Shown here piece after piece: positions 1 to 5,592 of a DNA stretch of 12,209 bases. The stretch comes from Candidatus Woesebacteria bacterium. Lineage in GTDB: Bacteria; Patescibacteriota; Microgenomatia; UBA8517. Below the pieces are notes generated by a model. The model saw only the letters and a program-made list of their open reading frames with translations. It made no database searches and had not been told where the DNA came from. Location: contig JAPLZT010000013.1 of assembly GCA_026394855.1 (NCBI GenBank), positions 1-12,209 of the forward strand, read 5' to 3'. Each line of letters opens with the position of its first letter. Positions within the stretch are counted from its first letter, which is position 1. A program made the position numbers and the translations under genes.

Positions 1-61
1 AAATCGCAAGAGCCAAAGCTGTTGCTAACTTAATAGGTGTCGATAAATCTTCTTTTCTCAT
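1..61 (-). CDS. Start of an unknown gene (N-terminal 20 residues only)
   Basis: An ATG at 61-59 opens a frame that runs off the left edge; it begins MRKEDLSTPIKLATALALAI. The ATG overlaps the stop of the upstream small membrane-protein gene in an ATGA arrangement, so translation is probably coupled. A strong Shine-Dalgarno, GGAGGTG, lies 8 nt upstream (70-76) inside the end of that gene, which supports the start. The visible part turns hydrophobic (LATALALAI), compatible with a membrane anchor or signal segment, but too little is present to name a family. By position it belongs to the sortase/surface-protein cluster. Confidence 0.7.
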   Translation of the reverse strand, partial: MRKEDLSTPIKLATALALAI

Positions 62-309
62 TTATTATTCACCTCCTTCATTTTTAAACTTTTCTTAACT
101 GAATAAAAATATAAAATACTGGAAATTGTCAAGAAACCAAAACCTAACAAAAGCGGATTAATATCCCCAAGATCGGTTTCAATTGGGGTGTGGGCTCCGC
201 AGACAGTACCTCCACCGTAAACAGTGGTACAAACTTGTTCTTGAGCTCTAACTGACATAGGGAAGACGAAGCTTGAAGCCAAAACCAAGGCTAAAATTAG
301 CTTTTTCAT
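58..309 (-). CDS. Small secreted membrane-anchored protein, probable sortase substrate
   Basis: 83 residues. Residues 1-22 form a signal peptide (Lys-Lys, hydrophobic core, cleavage likely after VRA). The short exported part carries two cysteines (C26, C37) around a glycine run, then HTPIET (about 40-45), a hydrophobic helix (about 49-69) and a Lys-rich tail. Signal peptide, short pentapeptide-like motif, membrane helix and positive tail is the layout of a sortase-sorted protein, but there is no LPxTG; HTPIET is the likely recognition element by position (inference). The gene follows a sortase gene by 50 nt, has its own promoter at 321-349, lacks a Shine-Dalgarno and probably makes a leaderless mRNA. 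It could instead be an ordinary small membrane protein; the adjacent sortase makes substrate the better guess. Confidence 0.8.
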   Translation of the reverse strand: MKKLILALVLASSFVFPMSVRAQEQVCTTVYGGGTVCGAHTPIETDLGDINPLLLGFGFLTISSILYFYSVKKSLKMKEVNNK

Positions 310-320
310 ATTGAGGTCGC

Positions 321-349
321 ATTGTATAACACAAAAGAGGATGTGTCAA
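321..349 (-). promoter_or_regulatory. Strong sigma70-type promoter for the small membrane protein gene
   Basis: On the minus strand TTGACA (344-349) is followed by exactly 17 nt and TACAAT (321-326). Only 11 nt separate the -10 box from the ATG at 309, so the transcript should start 3-6 nt before the start codon. No Shine-Dalgarno exists in that space. It makes the substrate gene independent of the upstream sortase gene. Confidence 0.8.
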
Positions 350-359
350 GCTATGGGTC

Positions 360-1037
360 CTAGATTCCCAAAAGTCGCGCGTATTTGAATATTCTTATGG
401 GAGAATTTAAGGTTTCGCAGGTATAGAGAATAAGGTCGGCCGAATAGTCGGTTATCTCCTCCCCTTTGCTTTCTGCGTAGACTGAATAGACATATTTTCT
501 TTGCTGCCAGTCAATCTCGACAATATCCCCAACTTTTAACTTAGGCAGGTTGTAGAAGGAATTTAGACGTCTATAAAGGTTGCTCCAGGCCAAATAACCG
601 TATCTGTGGGCAGCCAGAATTGTAGGCTTTGACCGGTCATATGGAGAGCCAAAATCAGATACCCTCCAAACTCCCAATTTAAGTGCAGATTCATAATTAT
701 CTAAAACCGCTTCATGAATTTTGGTATCAACTCTTATGGAAGGAATTTTAAGCTTGGTATCAAAAGAAAGACTGTTGTCTATCTGGGGCTGGTAGTCAAC
801 CTTTTTTTCTTGATACTTAAGGGCGTCCTTTTTTATTTGGGGCTTGGCAAGAAGTTGAGATATTTTTTGAGTTCCTCCTGAAAGGATATTATACCAGACA
901 GCCGGTAAGAATGAGATTAAAAGAAAAACAATTCCTAAAATAGCAGTCAACTTCGCAGCTTTAACAAGAAAACCGTGGGATTTTTTGGGCGGTTGACTAT
1001 TTTCAAGACTATATGAATGGTAAATCTCGTAATGCAT
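360..1037 (-). CDS. Sortase family transpeptidase
   Basis: 225 residues. A cytoplasmic N-terminus, one membrane helix at about 30-49 and an extracellular catalytic domain from about 90 onward give the usual type II topology of sortases. The catalytic triad is visible: His144 in AAHRYGY, Cys207 in LILYTCET, and Arg215 in SPIRIFKYARL; the TC-x8-R spacing fits the family. Sortases cleave a C-terminal sorting motif and join the protein to a surface nucleophile or to another subunit. The small protein encoded just downstream is the obvious candidate client. Class cannot be settled by eye. The ATG at 1037 has no Shine-Dalgarno, and a TATACT -10 box (1045-1050) ends 7 nt upstream, so the mRNA is probably leaderless. 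Confidence 0.93.
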   Translation of the reverse strand: MHYEIYHSYSLENSQPPKKSHGFLVKAAKLTAILGIVFLLISFLPAVWYNILSGGTQKISQLLAKPQIKKDALKYQEKKVDYQPQIDNSLSFDTKLKIPSIRVDTKIHEAVLDNYESALKLGVWRVSDFGSPYDRSKPTILAAHRYGYLAWSNLYRRLNSFYNLPKLKVGDIVEIDWQQRKYVYSVYAESKGEEITDYSADLILYTCETLNSPIRIFKYARLLGI

Positions 1038-1044
1038 GCTTTTA

Positions 1045-1050
1045 AGTATA
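1045..1050 (-). promoter_or_regulatory. Putative -10 box of the sortase gene
   Basis: TATACT on the minus strand with only 7 nt (TAAAAGC) before the ATG at 1037. The expected transcription start is at or beside the A of the start codon. No convincing -35 is seen; the 17-18 nt upstream position falls in the palindromic element at 1068-1123. Confidence 0.5.
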
Positions 1051-1067
1051 TTCCAGAAGCCTCTTTA

Positions 1068-1123
1068 ATGACATCCTCCACGGGCTCAAGCCCGTGGTTT
1101 TCTCGTCTAAACGAGGATGACAT
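1068..1123 (-). mobile_element. Palindromic element resembling an IS200/IS605-type right end (remnant)
   Basis: The plus strand shows ATGACATCCTC (1068-1078) and GAGGATGACAT (1113-1123) as near-perfect inverted arms around two hairpins: a 9-bp stem with a 2-nt loop (1078-1097) and CTCGT-CTAA-ACGAG (1102-1115). On the minus strand it reads as a GC-rich hairpin followed by GAGGATGTCA, a layout I know from the ends of IS200/IS605 elements that carry tnpB. No transposase or tnpB frame remains. It may equally be a genome-specific interspersed palindrome; comparison with other copies is needed to decide. Confidence 0.4.
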
Positions 1124-1140
1124 ATCAGCGTTCAATTCAT

Positions 1141-1167
1141 CCATAGGTTTCACCCATGGTTTTTTTG
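1141..1167 (+). terminator. Hairpin plus T-tract, possible intrinsic terminator
   Basis: CCAT-a-GGT loops to ACC-c-ATGG (1141-1159) with one mismatch and is followed by a run of T's (1160-1167). It reads as a plus-strand terminator, though no plus-strand gene precedes it here; it may be part of the mobile-element remnant. Confidence 0.4.
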
Positions 1168-1182
1168 AATGCTGTTATCAAA

Positions 1183-1249
1183 AATTCCGCCCTTAAGGAA
1201 GAGGTAGTAAGCCTGCCCAACTCACCACCCCTCCCTAAAAGACGGAATT
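1183..1249 (-). ncRNA. Long imperfect hairpin, structured RNA or terminator candidate
   Basis: AATTCCG (1183-1189) pairs with CGGAATT (1243-1249). Inside, the minus-strand RNA can pair GGUGGUGAG with CUUACUACC using two G-U wobbles, and those wobbles form only in the minus-strand RNA, which sets the orientation. A short U-rich run follows on the minus strand. No promoter or Rfam family is recognised. It could simply be a transcription stop upstream of the sortase gene. Confidence 0.35.
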
Positions 1250-1342
1250 AATGCCCCTTGACAAGGGGGGTACAAAGTGACTAGTCTAGTTGTGATTTGT
1301 CTAGTTGCTACAAGTATTCCTGTCCTCTAGATAAGTCAATTT

Positions 1343-1417
1343 AAAGAGCATCTCTATTCGTGGAGAGTTCTCCGGTGTAACGTCGGAGAGAACCCAACGA
1401 TGGCGATGCTCTTTTTT
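1343..1417 (+). ncRNA. Structured small RNA candidate with intrinsic terminator
   Basis: AAAGAGCATC (1343-1352) pairs perfectly with GATGCTCTTT (1405-1414), and T's continue to 1417. Within the closing stem are two further hairpins: TCTC/GAGA, and GTTCTC/GAGAAC extended by CCG/CGG. This is a compact three-way junction of about 75 nt ending in a terminator. A weak promoter (TTGCTA, 17 nt, TAGATA) ends just upstream near 1335. No open frame of note is inside. I do not recognise the family; a cis-acting leader is unlikely because no plus-strand gene follows. Confidence 0.45.
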
Positions 1418-1455
1418 ATCGGCAACCGCCGTAATTATCGGCAATCGCCGTAATT
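1418..1455. repeat. Two tandem 19-bp units, each a mini-hairpin
   Basis: TATCGGCAACCGCCGTAAT is followed directly by the same unit with one change (C to T in the loop). Each unit contains CGGC-AAYC-GCCG, a 4-bp stem with a tetraloop. The single difference falls in the loop, so the stem is kept. Confidence 0.75.
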
Positions 1456-1509
1456 TCTATGTACTGTGAAAATAGTAACACTGCTTTTCACTGCTGTCAA
1501 ATCCCATAG

Positions 1510-1551
1510 CAGTTTGCACACTATATTTATACTCTCCTATAGTGCAAACTG
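1510..1551. repeat. Strong inverted repeat (14 bp with a 2-nt bulge)
   Basis: The left arm, CAGTTTGCAC then AC then TATA, pairs with TATAGTGCAAACTG across a 12-nt loop. It sits in the gene-free interval downstream of radA and may be a processing or transcription-stop structure, or a small mobile palindrome. Confidence 0.6.
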
Positions 1552-1560
1552 ATATATAAT

Positions 1561-1583
1561 GAGCCGTAAAGACGGCTCTTTAT
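1561..1583. terminator. Intrinsic terminator-like hairpin downstream of radA
   Basis: GAGCCGT-AAAG-ACGGCTC (1561-1578) is a perfect 7-bp stem. The T-run on the plus side (CTCTTTATAT) is better than on the minus side, so it is a fair plus-strand terminator and a poor one for radA, which ends at 1631 on the minus strand. Confidence 0.5.
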
Positions 1584-1630
1584 ATAATATTTTATATTGA
1601 AAAATATTTTGTGGATATCTTGAGAATAAC

Positions 1631-2983
1631 TTATTTTAGAAGCTTTTTAATAACTTCACCTACGAAGTGGTATTCTTTTGAAGAGATAATTTGTGTAAAA
1701 CCCAACCTTCTTGCTTCTTTCATTCTTTTTTCTTGAGCCATGACTTCTCTTATTTCTCCCAACAATCCAACCTCGCCTATCGCAATAATATTAGATGGTT
1801 TACCCGCCTGCAACGCATTATGCGTAGCATTTGCGGGCAGGTCATAATAAGCTGAGGCAATTGCCAGAATTATGGCAAGATCTGCTCCCGGCTCGGTGAT
1901 TTTCATTCCCCCTGCACAATTTACAAAAACATCATAGTCATATAGAGGAAGGCCGCATCTTCTAATAAGAACCGCAAGAAGAAGTTCTAAACGCCTTGAA
2001 TCTATCCCTTGAGCTACCCTTTTGGGAAATGCCATCTTAGTAGGAACCACAAGGGCCTGAATTTCAACTAATAATGGTCTTGTTCCTTGAAGAATTGAGG
2101 TAACTATACTTCCGGGAACCCGCCTATTGGCGGGCAGGCCTGTTTTTACAAACATATGTTCCGTATCATTTACAGAAACTAGTCCCTTGTCCTGCATATC
2201 AAAGATACCAACCTCATCTGTCGGTCCAAATCTATTCTTAACTGCGCGTAGTAAACGCAGTGTTAGTGTTTTGTCTCCTTCGAACCAAAGAACAGTATCG
2301 ACAATATGAGCCAAAACCGCGGGACCCGCTACGGTTCCTTCTTTGGTAACGTGCCCCACAAGAAACAAAGGAATTTCCTTTTCTTTACAGACTCGCAACA
2401 ACCTTGCTGTACACTCTCTGACCTGTCCTACGGATCCTGCCATACCGGAAAGATCTCCTGTATACATAGTTTGAATAGAATCAATAATAACCGCTGATAA
2501 ATCATTAAGCTCTGAAATTACATCAATAACATTATCGGCATTTGTATCCTCAAGAAGGCTGATTCCGGTTTTTTTGATGCCTAATCTTTCGGCTCTTACC
2601 TTAATCTGTGAGGCTGATTCTTCACCGCAAACATATAGTACGTTTTTACCAAGCTTTTCAGATACTTCCAAAAGCAGTGTGGATTTGCCTATTCCCGGCT
2701 CCCCGGCAATAAGTACCACCTGGCCTGATACAAGTCCGCCCCCCAAGACTCTATCCAACTCCGGAATTTTTGTAGACAGCCTTGATGTTTTTCGGGAAGA
2801 AATGGAAGAAAGAGAAATGGGTTTAATGGAGGAAATATTATTAGATTTTCTATTTGACTTAGTTTTTCTTCTGTTCGTTTCTTCTACCATTTCAACTAAA
2901 GAGTTCCATTCACCACAGTTAGGACACTTTCCCAAAAACCCAACCGATTCATAGCCGCATTGCTGACAAACAAATTTAGACAT
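1631..2983 (-). CDS. radA: DNA repair protein RadA
   Basis: 450 residues, normal length. Order: C4 zinc finger (C6, C9, C20, C23), RecA-like ATPase with Walker A GEPGIGKST (94-102) and Walker B AVIIDS (164-169), the RadA-specific KNRFG motif (249-253), and a C-terminal Lon-protease-like domain. RadA is a branch-migration helicase that processes recombination intermediates with RecA. An in-frame TTG at 3010 would add nine residues, but the ATG at 2983 gives the classic MSKFVCQQCG start and lies 7 nt after a TACAAT box. Two in-frame palindromes (1803-1841 and 2119-2142) encode extra loops, about residues 382-395 (LPANATHNALQAGK) and 282-288 (GLPANRR), where family members are shorter. Confidence 0.97.
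   Translation of the reverse strand: MSKFVCQQCGYESVGFLGKCPNCGEWNSLVEMVEETNRRKTKSNRKSNNISSIKPISLSSISSRKTSRLSTKIPELDRVLGGGLVSGQVVLIAGEPGIGKSTLLLEVSEKLGKNVLYVCGEESASQIKVRAERLGIKKTGISLLEDTNADNVIDVISELNDLSAVIIDSIQTMYTGDLSGMAGSVGQVRECTARLLRVCKEKEIPLFLVGHVTKEGTVAGPAVLAHIVDTVLWFEGDKTLTLRLLRAVKNRFGPTDEVGIFDMQDKGLVSVNDTEHMFVKTGLPANRRVPGSIVTSILQGTRPLLVEIQALVVPTKMAFPKRVAQGIDSRRLELLLAVLIRRCGLPLYDYDVFVNCAGGMKITEPGADLAIILAIASAYYDLPANATHNALQAGKPSNIIAIGEVGLLGEIREVMAQEKRMKEARRLGFTQIISSKEYHFVGEVIKKLLK
1803..1841. repeat. In-frame palindromic insertion within radA (copy 1)
   Basis: 39 nt (13 codons) with nested complementary arms: CCCGC/GCGGG outside, CCTGC/GCAGG alternative, ACGCA-TAA-TGCGT at the centre. It encodes an Ala/Asn-rich loop in the Lon-like domain, between ASAYYD and GEVGL, where RadA proteins usually have about ten residues instead of about twenty-one. 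It shares the CCTGCCCGC core with copy 2. Confidence 0.65.
2119..2142. repeat. In-frame palindromic insertion within radA (copy 2)
   Basis: CCCGCC-TATT-GGCGGG (2119-2134) followed by the palindrome CAGGCCTG. Eight codons, giving LPANRR on the minus strand, the same LPA-N start as copy 1. It lies in a variable surface loop just before the conserved VPGS segment. Confidence 0.6.
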
Positions 2984-2990
2984 CAAAGTG

Positions 2991-2996
2991 ATTGTA
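2991..2996 (-). promoter_or_regulatory. Putative -10 box of radA, leaderless configuration
   Basis: TACAAT on the minus strand ends 7 nt before the ATG at 2983. The matching -35 (about 3013-3019) is weak and lies inside the octamer repeat. No Shine-Dalgarno precedes the ATG. Confidence 0.5.
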
Positions 2997-3006
2997 CAAT
3001 AAGGGT

Positions 3007-3129
3007 ACAAATCTACAAATACGCAAATCTACAAATAAATTTCAAATGATAAATGAGTTAAATAATTTAATCATTAAAAACATTTAACTATTTATTTGGT
3101 TATTATGAATTTGCTTATTTGGTTATTTA
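3007..3129. repeat. Palindromic octamer repeat, copy 1 (radA-S1 spacer)
   Basis: The left arm is a run of octamers (ACAAATCT, ACAAATAC, GCAAATCT, ACAAATAA at 3007-3038); the right arm (about 3100-3127) carries the inverse motif ATTTGGTTATT. It fills the whole space between radA and the S1 stop codon. The same element, in opposite orientation and with the same arm order, forms the insertion in 23S rRNA at 8681-8797. Confidence 0.75.
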
Positions 3130-4220
3130 TATCCCAAAGGCTTTGAAGTTAAGACCAATCCTAGGGACAATTTCTTGCTTTTTGTATCAATTTCTTCTAT
3201 ATAACAATTCACTTCATCTCCCTCTTTAATTCTTGTTGCAGGTGGAATTTTTGTTATATGAATCAGGCCTTCAATTCCCGGTTCCAGTTCCACAAAAACT
3301 CCAAAGTCGGAAAGCCTGACCACCTTGCCTTTAATTCTTGCTTCCGGCTTATACTTTTTAACAGCTTCTTTCCAAGGATCTTCCAGGGCTTGTTTAATGG
3401 AAAATGCCAATTTCCCGTCTTTCTTGCCGATAACTTTAATTTTTACTTCGTCCCCTTTATTAACCACATCGGCTACCCTTTCCACCCTACCCCAGGAAAG
3501 CTCCGAGATATGAACCAGCCCTTCAACCTCTCTGCCTTTATCTATTTCAATTTTTACGAAACAACCGAAATTAGCAACCGTTGTAACAATGCCTTTATAG
3601 ATATCTCCTTCTTTTACTTTAAGGATGGCTTCGCTAGCTTCCTTAATATCAGATGCTTCGGATACTTCTTTTTCCGAAAGAACCAGCTTATTAAACGTTC
3701 TGTCAACCTCAATTGGAACCGCCTTAAAGTATTTTCCAACCAGGCTTTGTGGGTTTTTTGAAGCTTCTTTGCCTAATTGAGTAGTGGGAATAAATCCTCC
3801 AACCCCCTCACAATCAACCGCAACTCCCGAAGGATTAACTCCTTTTGCATATACGGGAATCCCCTCTTTTGCATCTCTCGCTTTTTCCAGCTTTTCCCAA
3901 GCTGCGCCAAACATTGCCTGTCTAAGAGAAAGAACTACATTGCCGTCTCTGGATTCCGAAATTAAAACCGATACCGTTACCTCATCCCCTACTTTTAAGG
4001 TCTTAATAAAATCTCTGGCTTCGATAAAAGCCTTTTCGCAAACTACTCCTTCGCTTTTTCCACCAATATCCAAAATCAAAGCTTTGTGGGTTTTGGAAAC
4101 TACTTTAGCCCTGATTTTCTGACCAACTGAATATGAAATAAACCTTTTATTGGCTTTGGAAAGTAAATCAGCCATAGTTACTGGCTCTTTGGAAGATACT
4201 TTAGATATTTTTGTAGTCAC
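3123..4220 (-). CDS. rpsA: Small ribosomal subunit protein S1 (four S1 domains)
   Basis: 365 residues with four OB-fold S1 repeats at about 31-103, 118-190, 202-278 and 289-357; the third and fourth show the typical FGCFVKI/EGLVHISELSWGR and FGVFVELEPGIEGLIHI signatures. S1 binds mRNA on the 30S platform and helps initiation on structured leaders. Four domains rather than six is the short form seen in reduced lineages. The start is GTG at 4220, with AAAGGTGG (4230-4237) nine nt upstream; an ATG at 4224 is out of frame. A TATAAT box lies at 4253-4258, giving a leader of about 25 nt. Unlike radA and the sortase gene, this gene has a normal ribosome-binding site. Confidence 0.93.
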   Translation of the reverse strand: MTTKISKVSSKEPVTMADLLSKANKRFISYSVGQKIRAKVVSKTHKALILDIGGKSEGVVCEKAFIEARDFIKTLKVGDEVTVSVLISESRDGNVVLSLRQAMFGAAWEKLEKARDAKEGIPVYAKGVNPSGVAVDCEGVGGFIPTTQLGKEASKNPQSLVGKYFKAVPIEVDRTFNKLVLSEKEVSEASDIKEASEAILKVKEGDIYKGIVTTVANFGCFVKIEIDKGREVEGLVHISELSWGRVERVADVVNKGDEVKIKVIGKKDGKLAFSIKQALEDPWKEAVKKYKPEARIKGKVVRLSDFGVFVELEPGIEGLIHITKIPPATRIKEGDEVNCYIEEIDTKSKKLSLGLVLTSKPLGYK

Positions 4221-4252
4221 TCATTAATTCCACCTTTCTATTTGTAATGGGT

Positions 4253-4258
4253 ATTATA
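4253..4258 (-). promoter_or_regulatory. -10 box of the S1 gene
   Basis: A perfect TATAAT on the minus strand, about 33 nt before the GTG start; the -35 region is only T-rich. It lies just downstream of the 5S-end duplicate at 4280-4305. Confidence 0.6.
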
Positions 4259-4279
4259 TCTCAATAGAAAGAAAAATAA

Positions 4280-4305
4280 AACCACTAAAAAAGGTCTGGC
4301 GATGA
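4280..4305. repeat. 26-bp direct repeat, copy 1: duplicate of the 5S rRNA 3' end
   Basis: Identical over 26 bp to 5047-5072. The minus strand reads as the last bases of 5S rRNA (TCATCGCCAGACC) plus its T-run and AGTGGTT. The two copies bracket the toxin-antitoxin pair; the repeat unit is 767 bp. The toxin stop codon (4308-4310) lies two bases from this copy. Confidence 0.9.
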
Positions 4306-4307
4306 AA

Positions 4308-4748
4308 TTATTTGAGGATTCTGACAAACTCTCCTGCTGTGACTATTTTGACACCTTTAATCTTACCTTTAAGTTCTAATAGATCTTTGTCCCCTGAGAC
4401 TATATAGATAGGTTTTTTTGTATAAATAGCAAGTGCTATAGATAATATTTCATCATCATTTGGATCTCTGCATATTTTTACCTTCTCCGGAGCAAATACA
4501 AACCTACCGAAAGTAATAATTGTTCTTATAAAAGTATCTATTCTATGATTATCGAGCTTATACCTTTCAAAAATTCTCTTATACAATAAGACTCTTTTTA
4601 ATTCTTTTAATGTTTCACCGCTATATAGAAACTCAAATTGATCGTTTTCAAAGGCTTCAAAGATAATTCCGTCACTACCATTAGCTTTTAATAAAGCTCT
4701 GACTAGAACATTTGTGTCAACGACTGCTTGGGGCATGTTTCTTGGCAT
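4308..4748 (-). CDS. PIN-domain toxin (putative RNase) of a type II toxin-antitoxin pair
   Basis: About 146 residues. PIN domain: the first acidic residue is in VVDTNVLV, others are in TLKEL, in RDPNDDEILS and in VSGDKDLL, the four-acid pattern that binds the metal for RNA cleavage. It resembles the COG1569-type PIN toxins rather than short VapC. Three starts are possible: TTG at 4754, ATG at 4748, ATG at 4736. The last puts the catalytic Asp at residue 7, most typical; none has a good Shine-Dalgarno. All overlap the antitoxin gene (stop at 4717-4719), so translation is probably coupled to it. Confidence 0.88.
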   Translation of the reverse strand: MPRNMPQAVVDTNVLVRALLKANGSDGIIFEAFENDQFEFLYSGETLKELKRVLLYKRIFERYKLDNHRIDTFIRTIITFGRFVFAPEKVKICRDPNDDEILSIALAIYTKKPIYIVSGDKDLLELKGKIKGVKIVTAGEFVRILK

Positions 4749-5004
4749 ACTCAATATCTTTGTCTAATTCTTCAAAAGATATATCTTTATTTTTAACAGC
4801 CAAATTCTGCATTATCGAAAAAATCTCGTTTTTTAGTAACTTTTTTTCCAAATTTGCCAACCTTTTATATTCTTCAAAAGAAAGAAGAACGGCCTCAGCA
4901 ACACTATCCCTTAAGATAAGAGTTGGGTTCTGAGAAACTAAATTATCCAAAATATACTTAAAATTCCTTTGAACGTCTGTAACCGAAACCATTTGTGTAT
5001 TCAT
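4717..5004 (-). CDS. Phd/YefM-family antitoxin
   Basis: 95 residues. The N-terminal part, MVSVTDVQRNFKYILDNL then PTLILRDSVAEAVLLSFEEY, is the Phd/YefM DNA-binding fold; the C-terminal half is charged and helical and would bind the toxin. Such antitoxins neutralise the nuclease and repress their own promoter. The gene comes first and overlaps the PIN gene, the usual order. A promoter and a 20-bp palindrome lie directly upstream (5014-5042), and only 9 nt separate the -10 from the ATG, so this mRNA is probably leaderless as well. Confidence 0.85.
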   Translation of the reverse strand: MNTQMVSVTDVQRNFKYILDNLVSQNPTLILRDSVAEAVLLSFEEYKRLANLEKKLLKNEIFSIMQNLAVKNKDISFEELDKDIEYAKKHAPSSR

Positions 5005-5013
5005 CTTGAAGTC

Positions 5014-5042
5014 ATACTACAATACATACTGTAGTTTGTCAA
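5014..5042 (-). promoter_or_regulatory. Promoter and palindromic operator of the toxin-antitoxin pair
   Basis: TTGACA (5037-5042), a 17-nt spacer and TAGTAT (5014-5019) on the minus strand. Between and overlapping the boxes is an inverted repeat (5016-5035): ACTACA, eight bases, TGTAGT, with 16 of 20 positions symmetric. This is where a Phd-type antitoxin would bind to autorepress. The start codon follows 9 nt after the -10. Confidence 0.75.
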
Positions 5043-5046
5043 GAGC

Positions 5047-5072
5047 AACCACTAAAAAAGGTCTGGCGATGA
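5047..5072. repeat. 26-bp direct repeat, copy 2: functional 5S rRNA 3' end
   Basis: Copy 2 contains the 3' strand of 5S helix I, the T-run after it and a few bases beyond. Identity with 4280-4305 stops exactly at both ends (a/g on the 5S side), as expected for a target-site duplication or attachment site. Confidence 0.9.
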
Positions 5073-5179
5073 GATATTTTCACGGTCAGTTGCCCGACAG
5101 CTATCGTCTCCGCTAAAGCGTTTAACTTCCGAGTTCGGAATGGGATCGGGTTGTTCCACTTTGCTCAAATCACCAGACC
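5060..5179 (-). rRNA. rrf: 5S ribosomal RNA
   Basis: About 120 nt. The ends pair as helix I (GGTCTGG with CCAGACC). The diagnostic central block on the minus strand, CCCGATCCCATTCCGAACTC, and GAAGTTAAACGC are present. A T-run right after the 3' end (5053-5059) probably serves as the transcription stop. It lies about 100 nt downstream of 23S on the same strand; the spacer shows no other feature. Confidence 0.95.
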
Positions 5180-5375
5180 TTTTTCAGTAAGCCTAATGCT
5201 TCCTCAAAAAAATCTTTATATATTTTAAAGTTTATTCTTTCAAAACCGAAGAGAAAAGCCTCGCGCCATAATAGCACAAGATGTTTTTTATCAACCAATT
5301 CGTACTGGTAAGCTTAACGCTTTACAGCGCTTCCACTCCCAGCCGATCAACCTGGTGGTCTCCCAGGGGTTTAAT

Positions 5376-5404
5376 AAAAGCAAAGCTTTTGACAAGCTCC
5401 GCTT
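5376..5404. repeat. Mini-hairpin pair in 23S rRNA near its 3' end
   Basis: On the plus strand AAAAGC-AAA-GCTTTT (5376-5390) is followed by AAGC-TCC-GCTT (5394-5404). The minus-strand rRNA therefore carries AAGC-GGA-GCTT, identical to the mini-hairpins of the tRNA-Ile island. It expands a variable helix near 98-99. Confidence 0.6.
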
Positions 5405-5429
5405 ATAACGAGTCTTAATCTTAGGATGT

Positions 5430-5460
<31 letters not shown>

Positions 5461-5592
5461 ACTTAGGAATGTAGCTACCCGGCGCTGCGACTGACGTCAC
5501 AACCGGCACACCAGGGATTCCTCCCTTCTGGTCCTCTCGTACTGAGAAGAGCTTCCCTCAAGACTCGAACGATTCCACCGGATAGAGTCCGA

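Larger units (their letters stand above)
1038..1630. other. 593-bp interval without a protein gene
   Basis: I see no credible coding region here. The interval holds the palindromic element, the minus-strand hairpin, the plus-strand RNA candidate, two tandem hairpin units, a 14-bp inverted repeat and a terminator-like stem, each listed separately. A GTCTAGTTG direct repeat also occurs twice at about 1280-1305. The density of independent hairpins is notable. Confidence 0.7.

Noticed and set aside
947..1153. 68-codon minus-strand frame over the sortase start
   Set aside because: It overlaps the real sortase N-terminus in another frame, and its middle just translates the palindromic element.
2127..2954. 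Plus-strand frames opposite radA
   Set aside because: Antisense shadows of a clearly conserved gene; composition is not protein-like.
2984..3010. Longer radA start at the TTG
   Set aside because: Adds nine residues across the -10 box; the family begins at the MSKFVC methionine.
3258..4122. Plus-strand frames opposite the S1 gene, up to 167 codons
   Set aside because: Phe/Asn-rich antisense shadows of a conserved four-domain protein.
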